Shown: piece after piece, positions 12,338-22,582 of the stretch
Position numbering within the stretch: position 1 is the first letter of the stretch
How the letters are laid out: every line of letters begins with the position of its first letter
Source: Lepidonotus clava
Taxonomy: Eukaryota > Annelida > Polychaeta > Phyllodocida > Polynoidae
Assembly: GCA_936440205.1 (NCBI GenBank)
Contig: OW387138.1
Location: 31,949,541 to 32,013,540, forward strand
DNA length: 64,000 nt
Direction: 5' to 3'
Notes under the pieces: generated by a model
The model's database searches: none
What the model saw: the letters and a program-made list of their open reading frames with translations, nothing else
What the model was told of the DNA's origin: nothing
Made by a program: the position numbers and the translations under genes

Positions 12338-12474
12338 CAGTGGCGGATCCAGCTTTTTAAAAAGGTTGGGCGCACCTCCATTTTTGCTCTCGGAATTTTA
12401 CATTAAAAATAGCGAAATTTTGCCAAAAAGGGAGGGGGCGCATCCCCGCGCGACCCCTTCTAAATCCGCCACTG
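12338..12474. mobile_element. 137-bp MITE with CAGTGGCGGAT ends
   Basis: Terminal inverted repeats CAGTGGCGGATCCAG and CTAAATCCGCCACTG enclose a short non-coding interior. Related ends occur at 17306, 25063 and 56911. The termini resemble hAT MITEs, but I cannot see a clean eight-base duplication. Confidence 0.7.
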
Positions 12475-13308
12475 CACCGAGGCGAGAAACACTTGTTTTC
12501 GTGTTTGTTTTCATCGTATTTCTAGCTGATAAATTTCATGTCCCATCCAGGATAATGGACACAAAGTGGTAGTGCCCGTTAGTTGTCTCAACTCACCATT
12601 GCTCCTCATTGCGTCGCAATCATCTTTAAACAGTACGATTAGTACTTTCCATATTCCTACATGTGTTCAATGGTTTTTTTAAGGAAGTTTTTTGATATCT
12701 AAACATTCTCCCTTACTGCTCTCGTAATATAAAAATTCAGAGCCAGGTCAAATTTAACTCTGTTCTTTTGAGTATGAAAAGGTAGAAGTCAACATTTATT
12801 GGTATTTCAAAAGCAACCATTAGTACATTAGTATTTCAGTAGTGGTCGAGTGTGTGATTTGGAAGCTACGATCGATAAATTGATTCAGTTCTGTACTAGC
12901 ATTCACGGAAAAGTAGTTTAATTGTTTTTTTTGTGAATGCTTATGCAAAGAATTTTACAGCTGCTTTTTTTCAATTCATAAAACTATGAATGAAATTAGC
13001 AGGCAATGCGATTTCCTCCACCCAAAGGTTCAGCAATTCTACAACAGGCCCGTATCCAGGAATTTCTGCGGGTGGGTGACCATAAAAGTGGACTTTTTTC
13101 AATAATGGATTTAAAGTATACAGGAAGAGGATATGGGCTTTTCTAACACAATGTATATGCCACAATAAGGTATGCAGATTTGTCCTAGATTAAGGTATAC
13201 AAATTTCGCCTGGAGTTGAACCTCATTCAGACAAGAAAATTAAGTTTCAAGGTATAACAAATACAACAAATTGTAATATCTTTTGATAGAACAGTTTGTT
13301 TCACTTAA

Positions 13309-13469
13309 GGGGCCTTCCATAATGTACATACGCATTAAGGGGGGAGGAGGATTCTGAATTTTGGAAAATGTGCATCCTTTCTTGTACAAATCGAATGTGC
13401 ATTTTTACCCCAGGGGGGGGGGGGTCTGAGATTTTTGAAAATATGCATGTGTACTAAATGGAAGGCTCC
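13309..13469. mobile_element. PIF/Harbinger-type MITE, copy 2
   Basis: 161 bp. The ends are GGGGCCTTCCATAATGTA and the complement of GGAGCCTTCCATTTAGTA. They are flanked by TAA on both sides (13306-13308 and 13470-13472). Same family as 3004-3168. Confidence 0.8.
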
Positions 13470-13505
13470 TAATTGTTGCAATACTAATAGATGACAACAT
13501 ATTCT

Positions 13506-13840
13506 ACAAGCCCGTAGCCGGGGGGGGGGGGGGGGGGGGGGGCTCAGGTGGTTTGTAAGAAGCCCCCCTTGGATAAACCTTTCTTTAAAATATGAATGAA
13601 AAATATATGTATTTCAGCCTTAAATTCAAAAAACAGACCCCCCTCTGAAAAAAATATAATAGTCAAAAATAGAACCCCCCTCTCAAAAAAGCTAGCTACG
13701 GGCAGGCCTGTTCTATAGAAAGGGGTATCATAAACATATAATGAAAACTTTTTTATTTTCCCAAAAAGTGGACCTAGCCTAGCCAAGGGGGGGGGGGGGT
13801 TTACACATACCACATGTCACCCCCCTGGATACGGGCTTGT
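13506..13840. mobile_element. MITE with ACAAGCCCGTA termini
   Basis: Inverted ends ACAAGCCCGTAGCC and GGATACGGGCTTGT, with long G and C homopolymers inside. A half-copy starts at 13048 (AGGCCCGTATCCAGG) and a related full element lies at 49549-50139. The open frame across this stretch is made of repeat sequence. Confidence 0.6.
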
Positions 13841-14260
13841 ATAAGGATGACACAACCTGCAACCGGCCTACTGTCATTACCATATGAAGGGTACAAGTTT
13901 ATGTGTCCATACATTAAAATACTAATCAAAAGCGGGGGAAATACCATGCACATGTGTGCCAATGTGCACCGCTTCATTACTTAGCCAATTTGCTAACACG
14001 AACCCACCCCCAACCCCTTTGGAAATCCTTGTATCCACCTGTTATTTTATTTTTTTGTAATGGCTAAGGGTGCAGTGGTGCGTATTGTGCCGTTTCAAAT
14101 CAAAATTAATAAGCCCTGCTGCAGTCAAGGTAAATATATCCTGGTATATATTTACCTCTTGAAATTCAAAAAGGAATTGCACCATGGAACGTGATTAACC
14201 AATGAAAATCAACCATTAGGTAAACAAACAAGATGTCGACACTGACGTCGGGACTACAAC

Positions 14261-14811
14261 CCCAGCAAACACACAACGTAAATACGTTAGCTTTTGGTTG
14301 CCGTTTGCCTGTAACACCTTTTTTATTTGATGAGCATAGTATAGCCCATTCAGCCTTGAGAGTCTCAAATTGTAAATGTAACAGGTCATGGAACATAATT
14401 GATGCCTAAGTTCGATTTTAGATGCAAAATACAGTCTAAAATAAAAAGTTATGGGATCTTGAATAAAGATAGTTTAAACCTTTTTTATTTCTAAAAATAT
14501 GTTTGATTTATTTTATTCTAAATTTCTTTTTGATAGTACAGGGACAACATTAAATGTGGAATACCATCAGTAGAGAATGGGAATGTGGCAGTACAGTTGA
14601 ATTACACAACCTAAATAATATTATTAAATGGAAAGTACATGATTTAAGACAAAAGATAGGGTCTACAAAAAAATCTTTAAGGTTATGAAAAGGTTGTGAA
14701 ATGGTTGCAGTGCAACATTGTGAATAATGTTGCAAATTTACGTTGTTGCAACATAACTCTGTGGACTCCCAGAAAAGGTAACATTGTAGCAACGTGAAAT
14801 TGTTAGCTGGG
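14261..14811. mobile_element. MITE with CCCAGCAAAC / GCTGGG ends
   Basis: Starts CCCAGCAAACACACAACGT and ends AACGTGAAATTGTTAGCTGGG in inverted orientation. The right part carries repeated ACGTTG/GTTGCAAC words. The same word family recurs at 56640-56907. The boundaries are approximate. Confidence 0.45.
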
Positions 14812-15084
14812 ACATCACCGCTGGGATTATGATATCGCAGTAAGGACTGCAAATTTGCCTTTTTTCTCTCTCTCAATAAATTGTGTTTTCAGTTGTTTAG
14901 CCATCACATAAAGTAAAGAAGACACATCTATGTCCGATTTTGGTCAGATATAGACCTTGTGCAAACGTGGTCACATGACCACTTTTTGGTGATCACCATG
15001 TGCTCATCATAACCATGTGACTATCGAGTAAATCTGTTCTGGCTATTTCCTCACTCTGAATTATTCAATAGTAATTTTGAATCG

Positions 15085-15202
15085 ATCACCAATATGGCGG
15101 CCAGGCCTTCTCTGGGTTCTGTGACGTCATTTGCACAACGTCTATATTTACCTTTAGGTCAATTTCGGCCCTTGTCCTTGGCGCGGGCCAATTGAACTGC
15201 AG
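15085..15202 (+). promoter_or_regulatory. SDR promoter and 5'UTR exon
   Basis: Contains CCAATATGGCGGCC (15088 on; YY1-like core), a full CRE TGACGTCA at 15122-15129 and GGGCCAATT near 15185. A splice donor CAG|GTAAAT follows at 15202/15203, and the matching acceptor TATTCACAG ends at 15295, just before the ATG. This implies a short non-coding first exon and a 93-bp intron. Transcription probably begins between about 15140 and 15190. Confidence 0.55.
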
Positions 15203-15295
15203 GTAAATATGATAGAGTCTTCTTATTATAATAGCCTAAAAATCGCAACACCGATCACTTATTAGTAAAACTGGTCCTATTTTCTCTATTCACAG

Positions 15296-16321
15296 ATGGC
15301 AACAAAAGCCCCCCTTGTCCTGGTCACAGGCGCCTCTGGATACATTGCAACCCATGTGGTACGCATTCTACAGGAACAAGGATACCGTGTGAGGGCGACA
15401 GTGAGGTCACTCACCAACGAGAAGAAGGTCAAACCCCTGTATGACCTTTGTCCCAATGCCAAGTACCCGCTGGAACTAGTGGAGGCTGATCTGCTCAACA
15501 AGGAGTCCTGGGTGGCAGCTGTGAAAGGCTGCGATTATGTTCAACACCTGGCCAGTCCTTTTCCGGCAGCCAACCCAGCAAACGAGGATGAGGTCATCAA
15601 GCCAGCAGTTGACGGGACCTTGTCAGTGCTGAAGGCCTGTGGTGAGGGGATCAAACGGGTTGTTCTGACCAGCTCCATTGCTTCAATTAATGCAGCTTTC
15701 CTTGGTAGAGCCGAACCCTGGACTGAGGCTGACTGGACCGATCTCAAGGACACAGAGAGCACATACATCAAGAGTAAGACCCTGGCTGAAAAAGCAGCAT
15801 GGGATTTCCTGAAGCAGCTTCCAGACCGGAAGAAATTTGAATTGGCTGTCATTAACCCTGGATTCGTGTTGGGTCCCGTCCTGTGTGGAGGCAGTGGCAC
15901 CAGCATGGACCTCATACGTATGATCATGCAGAACGAAATGCCTGTCTTGCCCAAGATGCTTTCGGGGATGGTGGATGTCAGGGACGTTGCTCTGGCACAT
16001 GTCAATGCCATGACCAAACCTGAAGCCGCAGGCAACAGGCACATTCTGGTGAACAAAACTATGGCTTTGAAGGACCTGGCAGTGTATCTGGATGAGGAGT
16101 TCAAGGATCAGGGTTATACTGTCCCTACGACAGAAATGGAAGAAGCCACAGAGGGTCTACCACCCATGTATGATAACACACGCATGCGGACCACGCTGAA
16201 TATCACACCGAAAGACATGAAAGACACAATGGTTGATATGGCATACTCAATGATTGAGGCAGGCTATATCAAGAAAATGGATAAGTACTCCGGTGCAAAA
16301 TACGGTGTAACTCATGTATAA
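15296..16321 (+). CDS. Extended SDR reductase, dihydroflavonol-4-reductase-like
   Basis: NAD(P)-dependent reductase of the atypical/extended short-chain dehydrogenase family, the group that includes plant dihydroflavonol 4-reductase and yeast methylglyoxal/ketoreductases. It probably reduces aldehydes or ketones in the cytosol; the substrate is unknown. 341 residues, normal length. N-terminal Rossmann loop VTGASGYIATH (residues 10-20), where the third glycine of TGxxGxxG is alanine. Catalytic Ser is in LTSS (124-127). YxxxK is Y157-K161 (YIKSK), followed by the substrate side with NPGFVLGP and DVRDVA. The whole protein lies in one coding exon that starts right at the splice acceptor, with AATAAA 180 bases after the stop. 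Intact; long antisense frames over it are shadows. Confidence 0.92.
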   Translation: MATKAPLVLVTGASGYIATHVVRILQEQGYRVRATVRSLTNEKKVKPLYDLCPNAKYPLELVEADLLNKESWVAAVKGCDYVQHLASPFPAANPANEDEVIKPAVDGTLSVLKACGEGIKRVVLTSSIASINAAFLGRAEPWTEADWTDLKDTESTYIKSKTLAEKAAWDFLKQLPDRKKFELAVINPGFVLGPVLCGGSGTSMDLIRMIMQNEMPVLPKMLSGMVDVRDVALAHVNAMTKPEAAGNRHILVNKTMALKDLAVYLDEEFKDQGYTVPTTEMEEATEGLPPMYDNTRMRTTLNITPKDMKDTMVDMAYSMIEAGYIKKMDKYSGAKYGVTHV

Positions 16322-16501
16322 GTTTTGTGGTTTTATAAATATTTCCCGCTTACAAGAACAATGACATCTGATCAAGAATTACTCTCTGTATTTGAAGTTA
16401 AACTTTTGCCATTTACAAAGAAACCCCACGTGAGGCTACAATAATGGTCTATAACATTCATATCTAGCACCCCGAACAGAGATCTTGTTATGCATGAGAG
16501 A

Positions 16502-16507
16502 AATAAA
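16502..16507 (+). terminator. Poly(A) signal of the SDR gene
   Basis: AATAAA about 180 bases after the TAA, followed by a T-rich stretch (TTTTGTCCACTGTTTTC). Confidence 0.7.
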
Positions 16508-16978
16508 GATTGACCCCGTTTACCCTCCAATTTTGTCCACTGTTTTCTTCTTATTTCTAGAACTTTGATTTAACAGAAAACGTTTATTTTTGGAAGGGGC
16601 GGATGGAGGAATTGAACAGGGGAAGTGGGCGACTCGTATTAAGAATAATCCATTCTGAATACTATAGTCCGTAATGCGGCTTTTATCTGTCACCAAGTCC
16701 AGTGGAAATATTTTATGTCCACTCGCCTAGAAAAATCAAGAAGTGAAGGGCAGACCGCGGACGTCCGCATCCGCATAGAGAATCCCCGGAGAGAATGCCC
16801 CAAATCTGTTGCGTCGGTCCTGAGATGCTATAGAGTCGATGAATGATTGTATTAGGCCTATGTCTCAAAATGAGGTCCATATAAAGGAAACAATCTGTAT
16901 CAATTCAAAAAGAAATCAATGAAGATTGATAACGATTTCTTTGTTACATGCAGTTATACATATATATAATATACATAT

Positions 16979-17015
16979 GGGGCCTTCTATAAAATATGTC
17001 GCACACAAGGGGGTG
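16979..17015. repeat. Harbinger-type MITE, left-end fragment
   Basis: GGGGCCTTCTATAAAATATG followed by a G run, matching the left end of the full copies. The right end is not found nearby. A similar half-end lies near 26113. Confidence 0.5.
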
Positions 17016-17305
17016 GGTAGGTTGAACAGTGTGACACTGCCTGAGGAAATGCAATGTGACATAGGCGTAGGGTGGGGGGAGGGGTTCCTAAAAGTAGCCT
17101 GAAACTCAGTCGTTGATGTAGGCAAGTATTGTACTGACCATGGAGGTCTTTCGGTTACAAATCATTTACAATAACGCGTATTCACTGGTGTGCGGATTTG
17201 GAAATGTTATCTTGTTGAAACCAGTATAATTTATAATTTGGCAATGCAGACATAAATCCCTTGATGCAAAGAATTTAAAATTCCAAATACGTATGGAGAC
17301 GGAGG

Positions 17306-17390
17306 CAGTGGCGGATTCGGGAATTTGAAAAAGGGGGGCATGCTATAACAAAGTCTTAGCGCGCATGAATTTCACACTAAAAAAATGTTA
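17306..17390. repeat. CAGTGGCGGAT MITE fragment at the YR insertion point
   Basis: Left end CAGTGGCGGATTCGGGAATT and part of the interior, cut by the YR retrotransposon that begins at 17391. Confidence 0.45.
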
Positions 17391-18017
17391 ATTGACAGAA
17401 CGAAGGCAGAACACAGAACGTAGTTTGGCAATTTTATTACAATAAAAGAATGCGCATGTAATAATAAATAATTAAAAGAGTAAAATCAGTAATATAAGAG
17501 GGCCAGTCGGGCCGATAAAATTAACAAAGTAGACTAGTTCTTCAAGGGTCACATCTCGAGTCTTCATTCGCCGGAGGGTATGACATAGCAGGTGGTCAGC
17601 ATTCGATAGGTAGAAGCAGGGTGGGCGGGCGGGAAACGACAGAAGCAGTCAGTAGCCGGCCAAGCAGAGAGTGAGGCCGAGACACCCAGTGCCAGTCCCT
17701 TTATAGTGCAGCAGGGCTCCATCTGGTGAAGAGTGGACCAGGAGACAGTAGGTCCCTCTGGCAGGAGGTGGCGAAGACTGCAAGTAAAAGTTCTCCTCTA
17801 TCTTGTCAATTACAGCCAATCGAGATTAGCCATCAATTGACAGAACGAAGGCAGAACACAGAACGTAGTTTGGCAATTTTATTACAATAAAAGAATGCGC
17901 ATGTAATAATAAATAATTAAAAGAGTAAAATCAGTAATATAAGAGGGCCAGTGGGGCCGATAAAATTAACAAAGTAGACTAGTTCTTCAAGGGTCACATC
18001 TCGAGTCTTCATTCGCC
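17391..18017 (-). repeat. Split direct repeats, 3' block of YR element 1
   Basis: Repeat A occurs at 17391-17572 and 17836-18017 (182 bp, one difference). Repeat B occurs at 17632-17838 and again at the far end, 22376-22582 (207 bp, one difference). The units abut at a shared AATT core. Confidence 0.92.
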
Positions 18018-18865
18018 AAGGTCGCGGCCAATGCCGCGGGGACACGAGATGAGAGGACGCGAGGAGCATAGGTGCGTACCGCTGTGGACCGCCAGGTCCC
18101 GTGGGTCATCAGATCCTCCTCAGAGGCCCCAGCCGCGGCAGCGAGTTGAGCCCCCGTCCGGCGAAGACTATGGACCGTGAAGAGAGGGGCGTGGACCCAT
18201 CCGATAGCAGCCAGGAGCGGTCGCACCACCTTGACAAACGCCGCAGGAGTAACCGGTCTACCTGTTGAGGGAAACAGAAACAATACGCTGTCCGGGGCGC
18301 CCGTCACCAGGCCCCAAGCGTGGAGACAGGAGTGAACCGTACAATACGGGGATCCGGGCACCCGGGCCACCGGAATCACGACCCCCCCCCCCCCGAAGAG
18401 GGAGACAGAGTCTTAGTTGAGGAGACCAGCACCCGCAACCCCTCCGCCCCGGCAGCAACATCTCTCCTGCGGAGGGCGTGGGGGTCACCAGGTGTGAGGG
18501 GGAGAAAGTTGGACTGTCGCAGCATGGTAGTCACCCCGAACAGGCAGGCGGCAGCAGCCACCTCGCCGTCAGGGCCCAGGGCACGGAGAGCATCGCACAG
18601 ACGGATCAGGACCCGACGTGGGAGTCCAGGAGCCTGCGACTCGACATGGGACGATTCATTAGCAACCCCTTTTAGCATCGTTGTCAGGAGTGGGGATGTG
18701 AAGGCAGTGGTCACCCCCCCCCCCCAGGGCTGTAACAAACGTTTTTGCCCCGGAGAGGTAGTTCTTGACTGATCTTACACTTCTGAATGAATTCGCCAAA
18801 AATCTTGTGTAGAGAAGACAGGCAACTACAGGTGGATTAATATAGTCATAATTATAGGCAAGCAT
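17987..18865 (-). pseudogene. Tyrosine recombinase region of YR element 1 (fossil)
   Basis: Recognisable as a phage-integrase-type recombinase of DIRS-like elements by TMLRQSNFLPL (first catalytic arginine box) and by VHSLRRTGAQLA with GTWRS downstream (HxxR and W/H boxes). It would insert the circular DNA copy without a DDE integrase. The region is broken. Confidence 0.75.
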
Positions 18866-18991
18866 AAATGAAACAAATGACTTAGCCTGGCGATGGTGGT
18901 TTGCTGCGGTGCTTGTGGTGAAGGCTGCGGCATAAGTCTGTGAGAGTTGTGAATAAAGCGGGGATTGGTGAGGGCCTGTAAGACAAAGAAA

Positions 18992-21034
18992 TCACAGAGA
19001 GTCAGTTATAATACTAATAATATCACATGGTTCACAAGGAATTAATTTCATGCGAGTGACAATCTGGTCAGCGAGTAGGTCATGTTCGGGGGATATATGG
19101 CGACGACTCAGGGCGTCGGCCAACACGAGGGTTTCACCCGGGGCGTGTTGCACAGTGATCCGGAGTTCCTGGAGAGCAGCTATAAGCCATAATTCACGAG
19201 AACAGGCCGCCATGACTGGATCTCTCGTTTTACCTGTGTTCAGAGCATGCATGGCGGCCATGTTATCAGTGGTGATGGCCACCTCCACATTCCTGGTCGA
19301 GGGTGGAACCAGTGACTTGATGGCTAGAATGATGTTTGCTGCCTCCAACCTTGAGATATGATGATTTTCCGTTAGCACTTGTGGGAACGTAGTGCTGTAG
19401 AAATGGGTTGGTGAAAACCCGCCTCCTCCCCGGAGGCAGGCGTCGCATTGGATGTCAATTACGGGAAGGTCTTTCTTAATCAACAGGCGGCCATTGCATC
19501 GCTCGGTGTACTTTCTAAACCACTCCACGTCTCGCCTCAGCCCCTCGGAAATGGGGATTGATCCCGCAGGAGGCGCTTGCCGCAGTAGATGGAGAATGCG
19601 GGACATAAAGCGCCTCGCGGGGGGGACGCACTGGGCGACATGGTTTAGCTTGCCCGCCAGAGCCTGAAGATCTCGCCTGGTAGCCGCGCGTCTGACCGAC
19701 CATGCGGCGGCCATTTCAATGACCTCCTCCAGCTTGTCAGGGGGGAGAGTGATCTGCATGGCCACCGTGTCAAACCTGAATCCCAGCCAGTCCATTTGGG
19801 TTGACGGGAACGCAGACTTGTCCGGGGCAATCTTGAGGCCAAGCTGGTGGCAGGTTGTCTCAAACGCGGCGAAAGCACTCATAGCAGAGTTGAAGTCCGG
19901 GTGGGCCCCGCAGAAATCATCCACGTATGCCAACACCCGGTGACCTTGCTGGGCCATCAGGTAGCAGACCGCCCTGGAGACGCGCTGTTGCACCGCACTC
20001 GACCCCCGACATCCGAAAGACGGGCAAATGTCCACGTAATATTCACCTCGATGGGAAATGCCCATCAAAGGGTAGTCGAGGGGGTCGCTGCGGAGTTGCC
20101 TGTAGGCGCGCTCCAGGTCGGTCTTCCAGATATACGCGCCCCGGCCAAGGGACGCGATTACATCGGCCAAGTCAGTGATTGTAGGTAGTTTGTAGGTGAG
20201 AGGGCGACCTTGAAAGTGGTTTTTGAGGACGCCGTCATTCACGCTCTCACCAGTTGGGTAGGATAGGTCTATTATAATTCTCCGGCGGTCTGACTCCTTT
20301 TTCTCGATCGTCATGAGAGGGCTAGTCTGGAACCAGGGATGAAAAGGGGGCCGAGAGAACGGACCTAACATAGCACCAAGCCTTACTTCCTTTTCTAAGA
20401 ACCTATCAATTTCAGACAGATAATTTAAGGCGCTCGGGTGGTTCGTGTCGGTGGGTGTAGGGGGCATGGGGGCTGAATAGGATCCAGGCCAGCCATAACG
20501 TAGGTACTGTGCTATCTCAGCGTCGTCATACCCAGTCAGTTTCTGGTCCCAGGCATCACAGTCCAACTGCGATGGGATGGGAATTTTTGCCTTAAGGTAG
20601 TTGGGGAGATTAGATTCCCTGACTACTGTATAGAGTGGGAGGTGAATGGGGGCCACAACATGGGCGTCCATCTCAGTTCTCGGCCAGAGTGTATTAATGA
20701 TTGGGGCGTACTCGAGCGGACTGACCTTCATAGCTTTTGTTGTGCAGGGCGGATCCGCGAGTTCGTCTAGTGAGGCTCGCGGAGGCGGAGACTCCTTCTT
20801 TGGGGCTCCGAATCCCATATCCACGAGCGGAGTAGGCGTGGTTGGGGTTATCGGCAAGGAAACCGGCTGAGAACTGGTGAGTGGCAGCGAGTGTGTACCA
20901 GAGTGAATTTCAGCGTCAGTGTCTGTAACAGAGAGTTCAGAGTCAGATACAAGAACAGGGGCACAGATAACAATCTCAGCCTCCTGGTTGAGGCGGGCAC
21001 AGGGGAGGAGGCGGAGTGGGGGCTTACTCAGCAC
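18992..21034 (-). CDS. Reverse transcriptase/RNase H of YR element 1
   Basis: 680-residue frame. The N-terminal third is low in recognisable features. It is followed by an RT domain with the catalytic AYVDDF box and upstream WKTDLERAYRQL, then RNase H with TTDNMAAMHAL and the closing HAPGETLVLADALSR, a signature shared by DIRS-like elements. It copies element RNA into DNA in host cells. It lies between the gag-like and recombinase regions and remains open throughout. Confidence 0.88.
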   Translation of the reverse strand: MLSKPPLRLLPCARLNQEAEIVICAPVLVSDSELSVTDTDAEIHSGTHSLPLTSSQPVSLPITPTTPTPLVDMGFGAPKKESPPPRASLDELADPPCTTKAMKVSPLEYAPIINTLWPRTEMDAHVVAPIHLPLYTVVRESNLPNYLKAKIPIPSQLDCDAWDQKLTGYDDAEIAQYLRYGWPGSYSAPMPPTPTDTNHPSALNYLSEIDRFLEKEVRLGAMLGPFSRPPFHPWFQTSPLMTIEKKESDRRRIIIDLSYPTGESVNDGVLKNHFQGRPLTYKLPTITDLADVIASLGRGAYIWKTDLERAYRQLRSDPLDYPLMGISHRGEYYVDICPSFGCRGSSAVQQRVSRAVCYLMAQQGHRVLAYVDDFCGAHPDFNSAMSAFAAFETTCHQLGLKIAPDKSAFPSTQMDWLGFRFDTVAMQITLPPDKLEEVIEMAAAWSVRRAATRRDLQALAGKLNHVAQCVPPARRFMSRILHLLRQAPPAGSIPISEGLRRDVEWFRKYTERCNGRLLIKKDLPVIDIQCDACLRGGGGFSPTHFYSTTFPQVLTENHHISRLEAANIILAIKSLVPPSTRNVEVAITTDNMAAMHALNTGKTRDPVMAACSRELWLIAALQELRITVQHAPGETLVLADALSRRHISPEHDLLADQIVTRMKLIPCEPCDIISIITDSL

Positions 21035-21048
21035 AGGTGGGAGATCTT

Positions 21049-22240
21049 CTATTTCCCAAACCCCGCGTCCTGGTCCTTGTCCCTAGGTTTCTTCTTGTAC
21101 TGCTTCGAACAACAATCTTTTTCTGGATGGGGGAGGAGTGAACACTTGTGGTATACGCAGAAGGCGCATACATGAAGATGTCGAAAGTTATTTGACACAT
21201 GGTGCGACTTACTCGAGCAGGTGCCGTTGTTGTAGGCCCTGCAGGGAGGGGCCGGCTTCGCCGCTTTCAATTCAGGAGTAAGCTTGATATAGAAGTGGTC
21301 CTGCTTGTGACCATCCTTCCCTTCATGGCCAGCTTTCGTCGCTCTGTGTACCTGAGAATACTTAAGTCGGAGCAAGTCAATTTTGTATTGGTCATCCCAT
21401 GACATACAAGCGTCGGCAATCAGTGAGCACACCTCCTCCGACCATGTCCTCACGTCAGCCCAGTCGTACATAATTGCGTCCTCATTTATATTACTCAAGT
21501 GAACGAACATGTGGGGCTTGTCCGCTGGAGCGTTGTTGGTGCTATTTATCAATTTGATAAAACCCGTATTATACTCAGGCAATGACAAATCCCCCAGCGT
21601 CGTCTTAGCTTTCTTGGCACCCCTCCTAACAAATGAGTGAGCAAAAGCCTTCTTACCCGTCATTGTGCCAAGGGGGGCCAACGTGGTTGTCAACAGCTGT
21701 GCCACCTTATCCTGTAGTTCCGTCGCGTCCTCCAGGTCATGTAATGAGACGGGCAGGTCCCTGTGCGCGTAGGTTGTAGCGCCCAGAGGCTCCGCCGGAG
21801 TCCTAGGTACCTGGGTTGGATGTGGAAACAGAAAACAGTCAGTTTGTGGAGTAGAGACATGTCTAACATGGGACGGATTAAACACAGCCTGCTGGGTGAT
21901 TCCGGTAGCATGTCGGGTCCGGCTTGGGGGCTGCTGGTGCACGGGATGAATCTCCTCCGGTCGGTACTGAGTGGTAGGGAGAGCCGTTGGGACACCGGCG
22001 GGGGCGCCGGTGCAGAGCTGGCGTCATTCAGTCCAACCTTATCTGAAATCTTTTCAAGAATTTGAGACATGGTCAGTAACTGAGCGCCCATATTATCAAT
22101 GGCCACCGCATTAGCGGCGACCGTGCGCTTCTTTGGTGGCGGCGGTGGGTGAGAGGCCGGGGGGTCCAGTGTAGGGTCAGGTGAGAGCACGTGTACGGCC
22201 GACCCGGCGAGGGAAGCTCCGCGGCGTGTTCTCCGCATGA
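21049..22240 (-). pseudogene. Gag-like region of YR element 1 (fossil)
   Basis: The N-terminus begins MRRTRRGASLAGS and runs through a proline-rich stretch. The C-terminal part has a Cys/His cluster (CRAYNNGTCSSKSHH, then HVCAFC and HPEKDC) suggesting a zinc-binding nucleic-acid module, and a basic tail KKKPRDKDQD. The position upstream of RT matches the first gene of Ngaro-type elements. The region is broken. Confidence 0.65.
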
Positions 22241-22375
22241 CCGGTATTTCAGTGAATAATAAAACAGCGTATTCGTATTTACTCACCCTCTGCTTATCGC
22301 ACAATGCAGTTAGGCCGGCTCGACTTACTTTAAACAGTTCAGTTCAGAGTCTGGTGTGTAGCAGTGTGTGGTTGT

Positions 22376-22582
22376 GGAAACGACAGAAGCAGTCAGTAGC
22401 CGGCCAAGCAGAGAGTGAGGCCGAGACACCCGGTGCCAGTCCCTTTATAGTGCAGCAGGGCTCCATCTGGTGAAGAGTGGACCAGGAGACAGTAGGTCCC
22501 TCTGGCAGGAGGTGGCGAAGACTGCAAGTAAAAGTTCTCCTCTATCTTGTCAATTACAGCCAATCGAGATTAGCCATCAATT
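22376..22582 (-). repeat. Terminal repeat B, 5' end of YR element 1
   Basis: 207 bp, begins GGAAACGACAGAAGCAGTCA and ends GCCATCAATT in + orientation. It matches 17632-17838 with one difference. Confidence 0.9.

Larger units (their letters stand above)
17391..22582 (-). mobile_element. Ngaro/PAT-like YR retrotransposon 1
   Basis: About 5.19 kb, read leftwards. Order in its own sense: terminal repeat B (22582-22376), gag-like region, reverse transcriptase/RNase H, tyrosine recombinase, then the 3' block A-B-A at the left edge. This split-direct-repeat layout, together with YR in place of a DDE integrase, defines the DIRS superfamily. Lack of a visible methyltransferase, together with the direct repeats, favours Ngaro/PAT over DIRS1. 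The repeat copies differ at about two of 389 positions, so the insertion is recent. The coding part is lightly broken (about three breaks). Confidence 0.88.

Noticed and set aside
15541-16104. 187-codon antisense frame over the SDR gene
   Set aside because: Exact shadow of a well-supported + strand gene, with no motif of its own.
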